From: Bacteroidota bacterium
GTDB lineage: Bacteria > Bacteroidota > Bacteroidia > JACCXN01
Assembly (NCBI GenBank): GCA_947462515.1
Contig: CANHPJ010000089.1
Location: forward strand, 1-7,068
Reading direction: 5' to 3'
Length of the DNA stretch: 7,068 nucleotides
Part shown: positions 5,976 to 7,068 of the stretch, in pieces
Layout of the letters: each line of letters opens with the position of its first letter
Numbering within the stretch: position 1 is the first letter of the stretch
Made by a program: the position numbers and the translations under genes
The notes under the pieces: generated by a model
Database searches by the model: none
What the model was told of the DNA's origin: nothing
The model's input: the letters and a program-made list of their open reading frames with translations, nothing else

Positions 5976-7068
5976 TTAGCCTCTGCCGTGCATCATTGTA
6001 ATTAGCTTCTTACTTAATAGTATTAATGTTAAACCTACCGCTATAACAAATAATGCAATTCCGCCGAAAACATTAAAAGCACCCAATGATTCAACATATT
6101 GAATAGTAAATCCAGATAATATGTTTGCAATAAAGCTGCTAAGCATCCAAACACCCATTAATACTGATGCAAGTTTAACAGGAGCTAATCTGGTTATCAT
6201 GGATAAGCCAATAGGAGAGAGGCAAAGCTCACCCATGGTATGGATAAGGTATGCACCAACCAACCATAAAATATTTGCTTTTATTGCAGCATCCGGATTA
6301 TCTCCCCCTCTTTCTAATACAGCACCGACCATTAATAAAAATCCAATTCCTAAAAGTATCATTCCATAACCCATTTTAACAGGAACACTTGGTTCTTTAC
6401 CATTATTTCCAAGCCTTGTCCATAAAATCGTGAATAAAGGAGCTAAACCGACAATAAAAAGTGGGTTAACAGATTGAAACCAAGAAGTAGGGATTTCAAA
6501 TCCTAAAACATTTCTATTAATATATGAATCGGTATAAAGAGATAGCGCACCACCTGCCTGTTCAAAACCGGCCCAGAAGAAAATAACAAAAAGTGTAAGG
6601 ATAAAAATAACTGTAATTCTATCCTTTTCTTCTTTGGTTAGAGGAACAGAATTGGCTTTTGCCTCTGCCTTATCCTCTTTGGATAATTTTTTAAATTTAC
6701 CAAGTTCACCCAGGTATTTTTGAGCTGTGGTCATAAACAAAACTTGTCCCAATAACATACCTATTCCAGCTACTAAAAATCCGTATTGGAAAGCATATTT
6801 TTTAACCATTTCCCCTGCAGGACCCATTACTTGTTCGCTAAATAAACTTTCTGCAAAATATCCACAAACTAAAGGCGCCAAGAAAGCTCCAAGGTTAATA
6901 CCCATATAGAATATGGTGAATGCACTATCACGTCTTTTGTCAGTAGGTGAATATAATGCACCAACTATGGTTGAAATATTTGGTTTAAAGAATCCGTTTC
7001 CTATGATCAATAAAAATAAGCCAAGATAAAAAAATGATAAATCACCCTCACCTCCGAAAACATTTTGA
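5976..7068 (-). CDS. POT/PTR2-family proton-coupled peptide transporter, N-terminus beyond the right edge
   Basis: A major-facilitator-type inner-membrane protein that imports di- and tripeptides with protons. 363 residues are visible. The frame is open through the window edge, so the true start and the first helices, including the ExxERF motif, are missing. Visible landmarks in fragment numbering: GNGFFKPNIS (23-32, Lys28 being the conserved lysine of the fourth helix), the PTR2 signature FYMGINLGAF (53-62), FFWAGFEQAGGALSLYTD in the seventh helix (Glu169) and GELCLSPIGLS in the tenth (Glu280). These charged residues are those tied to proton coupling and peptide binding in studied POTs. About nine membrane helices can be counted, matching helices 4-12. 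The loop between helices 6 and 7 is short and highly charged (about residues 115-150). The gene ends with MMHGRG and a TAA, followed by its own terminator. An in-frame TTG at 7008-7010 is an internal codon, not the start. Confidence 0.94.
   Translation of the reverse strand, partial: QNVFGGEGDLSFFYLGLFLLIIGNGFFKPNISTIVGALYSPTDKRRDSAFTIFYMGINLGAFLAPLVCGYFAESLFSEQVMGPAGEMVKKYAFQYGFLVAGIGMLLGQVLFMTTAQKYLGELGKFKKLSKEDKAEAKANSVPLTKEEKDRITVIFILTLFVIFFWAGFEQAGGALSLYTDSYINRNVLGFEIPTSWFQSVNPLFIVGLAPLFTILWTRLGNNGKEPSVPVKMGYGMILLGIGFLLMVGAVLERGGDNPDAAIKANILWLVGAYLIHTMGELCLSPIGLSMITRLAPVKLASVLMGVWMLSSFIANILSGFTIQYVESLGAFNVFGGIALFVIAVGLTLILLSKKLITMMHGRG

Overview
The window reads as ordinary chromosomal DNA from a member of the phylum Bacteroidota. 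Four things support this. The base composition is AT-rich. One secreted protease ends in a type IX secretion (T9SS) type A sorting domain, and a neighbouring lipoprotein has the C-Q-K-D signal typical of surface-exported Bacteroidota lipoproteins. TAnnTTTG promoter elements lie just upstream of two genes. The genes lack clear Shine-Dalgarno sequences. I cannot place it below phylum with confidence; a flavobacterium- or cytophaga-like organism would fit.

All seven genes lie on the minus strand, so transcription runs from high to low coordinates. At the right edge is a proton-coupled peptide transporter (POT/PTR2) missing its N-terminus, closed by a strong terminator (5923-5957). A 282-base gap follows, with two inverted repeats and a promoter element. 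Next comes a single-gene unit, tatA, with its own promoter and terminator (5417-5446). A second promoter element (5306-5313) then appears to start a compact run of four genes: an exported MORN-type repeat protein, mnmA (tRNA 2-thiouridylase), a surface-type lipoprotein and an S8 subtilisin-like protease with a T9SS tail. The gaps within this run are 50, 9 and 6 bases. After 161 bases the N-terminal 193 residues of purB (adenylosuccinate lyase) run off the left edge.

Functionally this is a mix of housekeeping (purB, mnmA, tatA), peptide uptake and cell-envelope or secreted proteins. The closest functional pairing is the lipoprotein and the T9SS protease, adjacent and probably translationally coupled, and both predicted to reach the cell surface. 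The protease and the peptide transporter could both serve peptide scavenging, but they are in different transcription units and that link is only inference.

I found no mobile element, CRISPR array, RNA gene, phage gene or defence system, and nothing that looks like an undescribed multi-gene system. The points most worth checking are the unrecognised lipoprotein and its coupling to the protease, the three-cysteine arrangement in MnmA, the 24-residue repeat protein, and the inverted repeats upstream of tatA.
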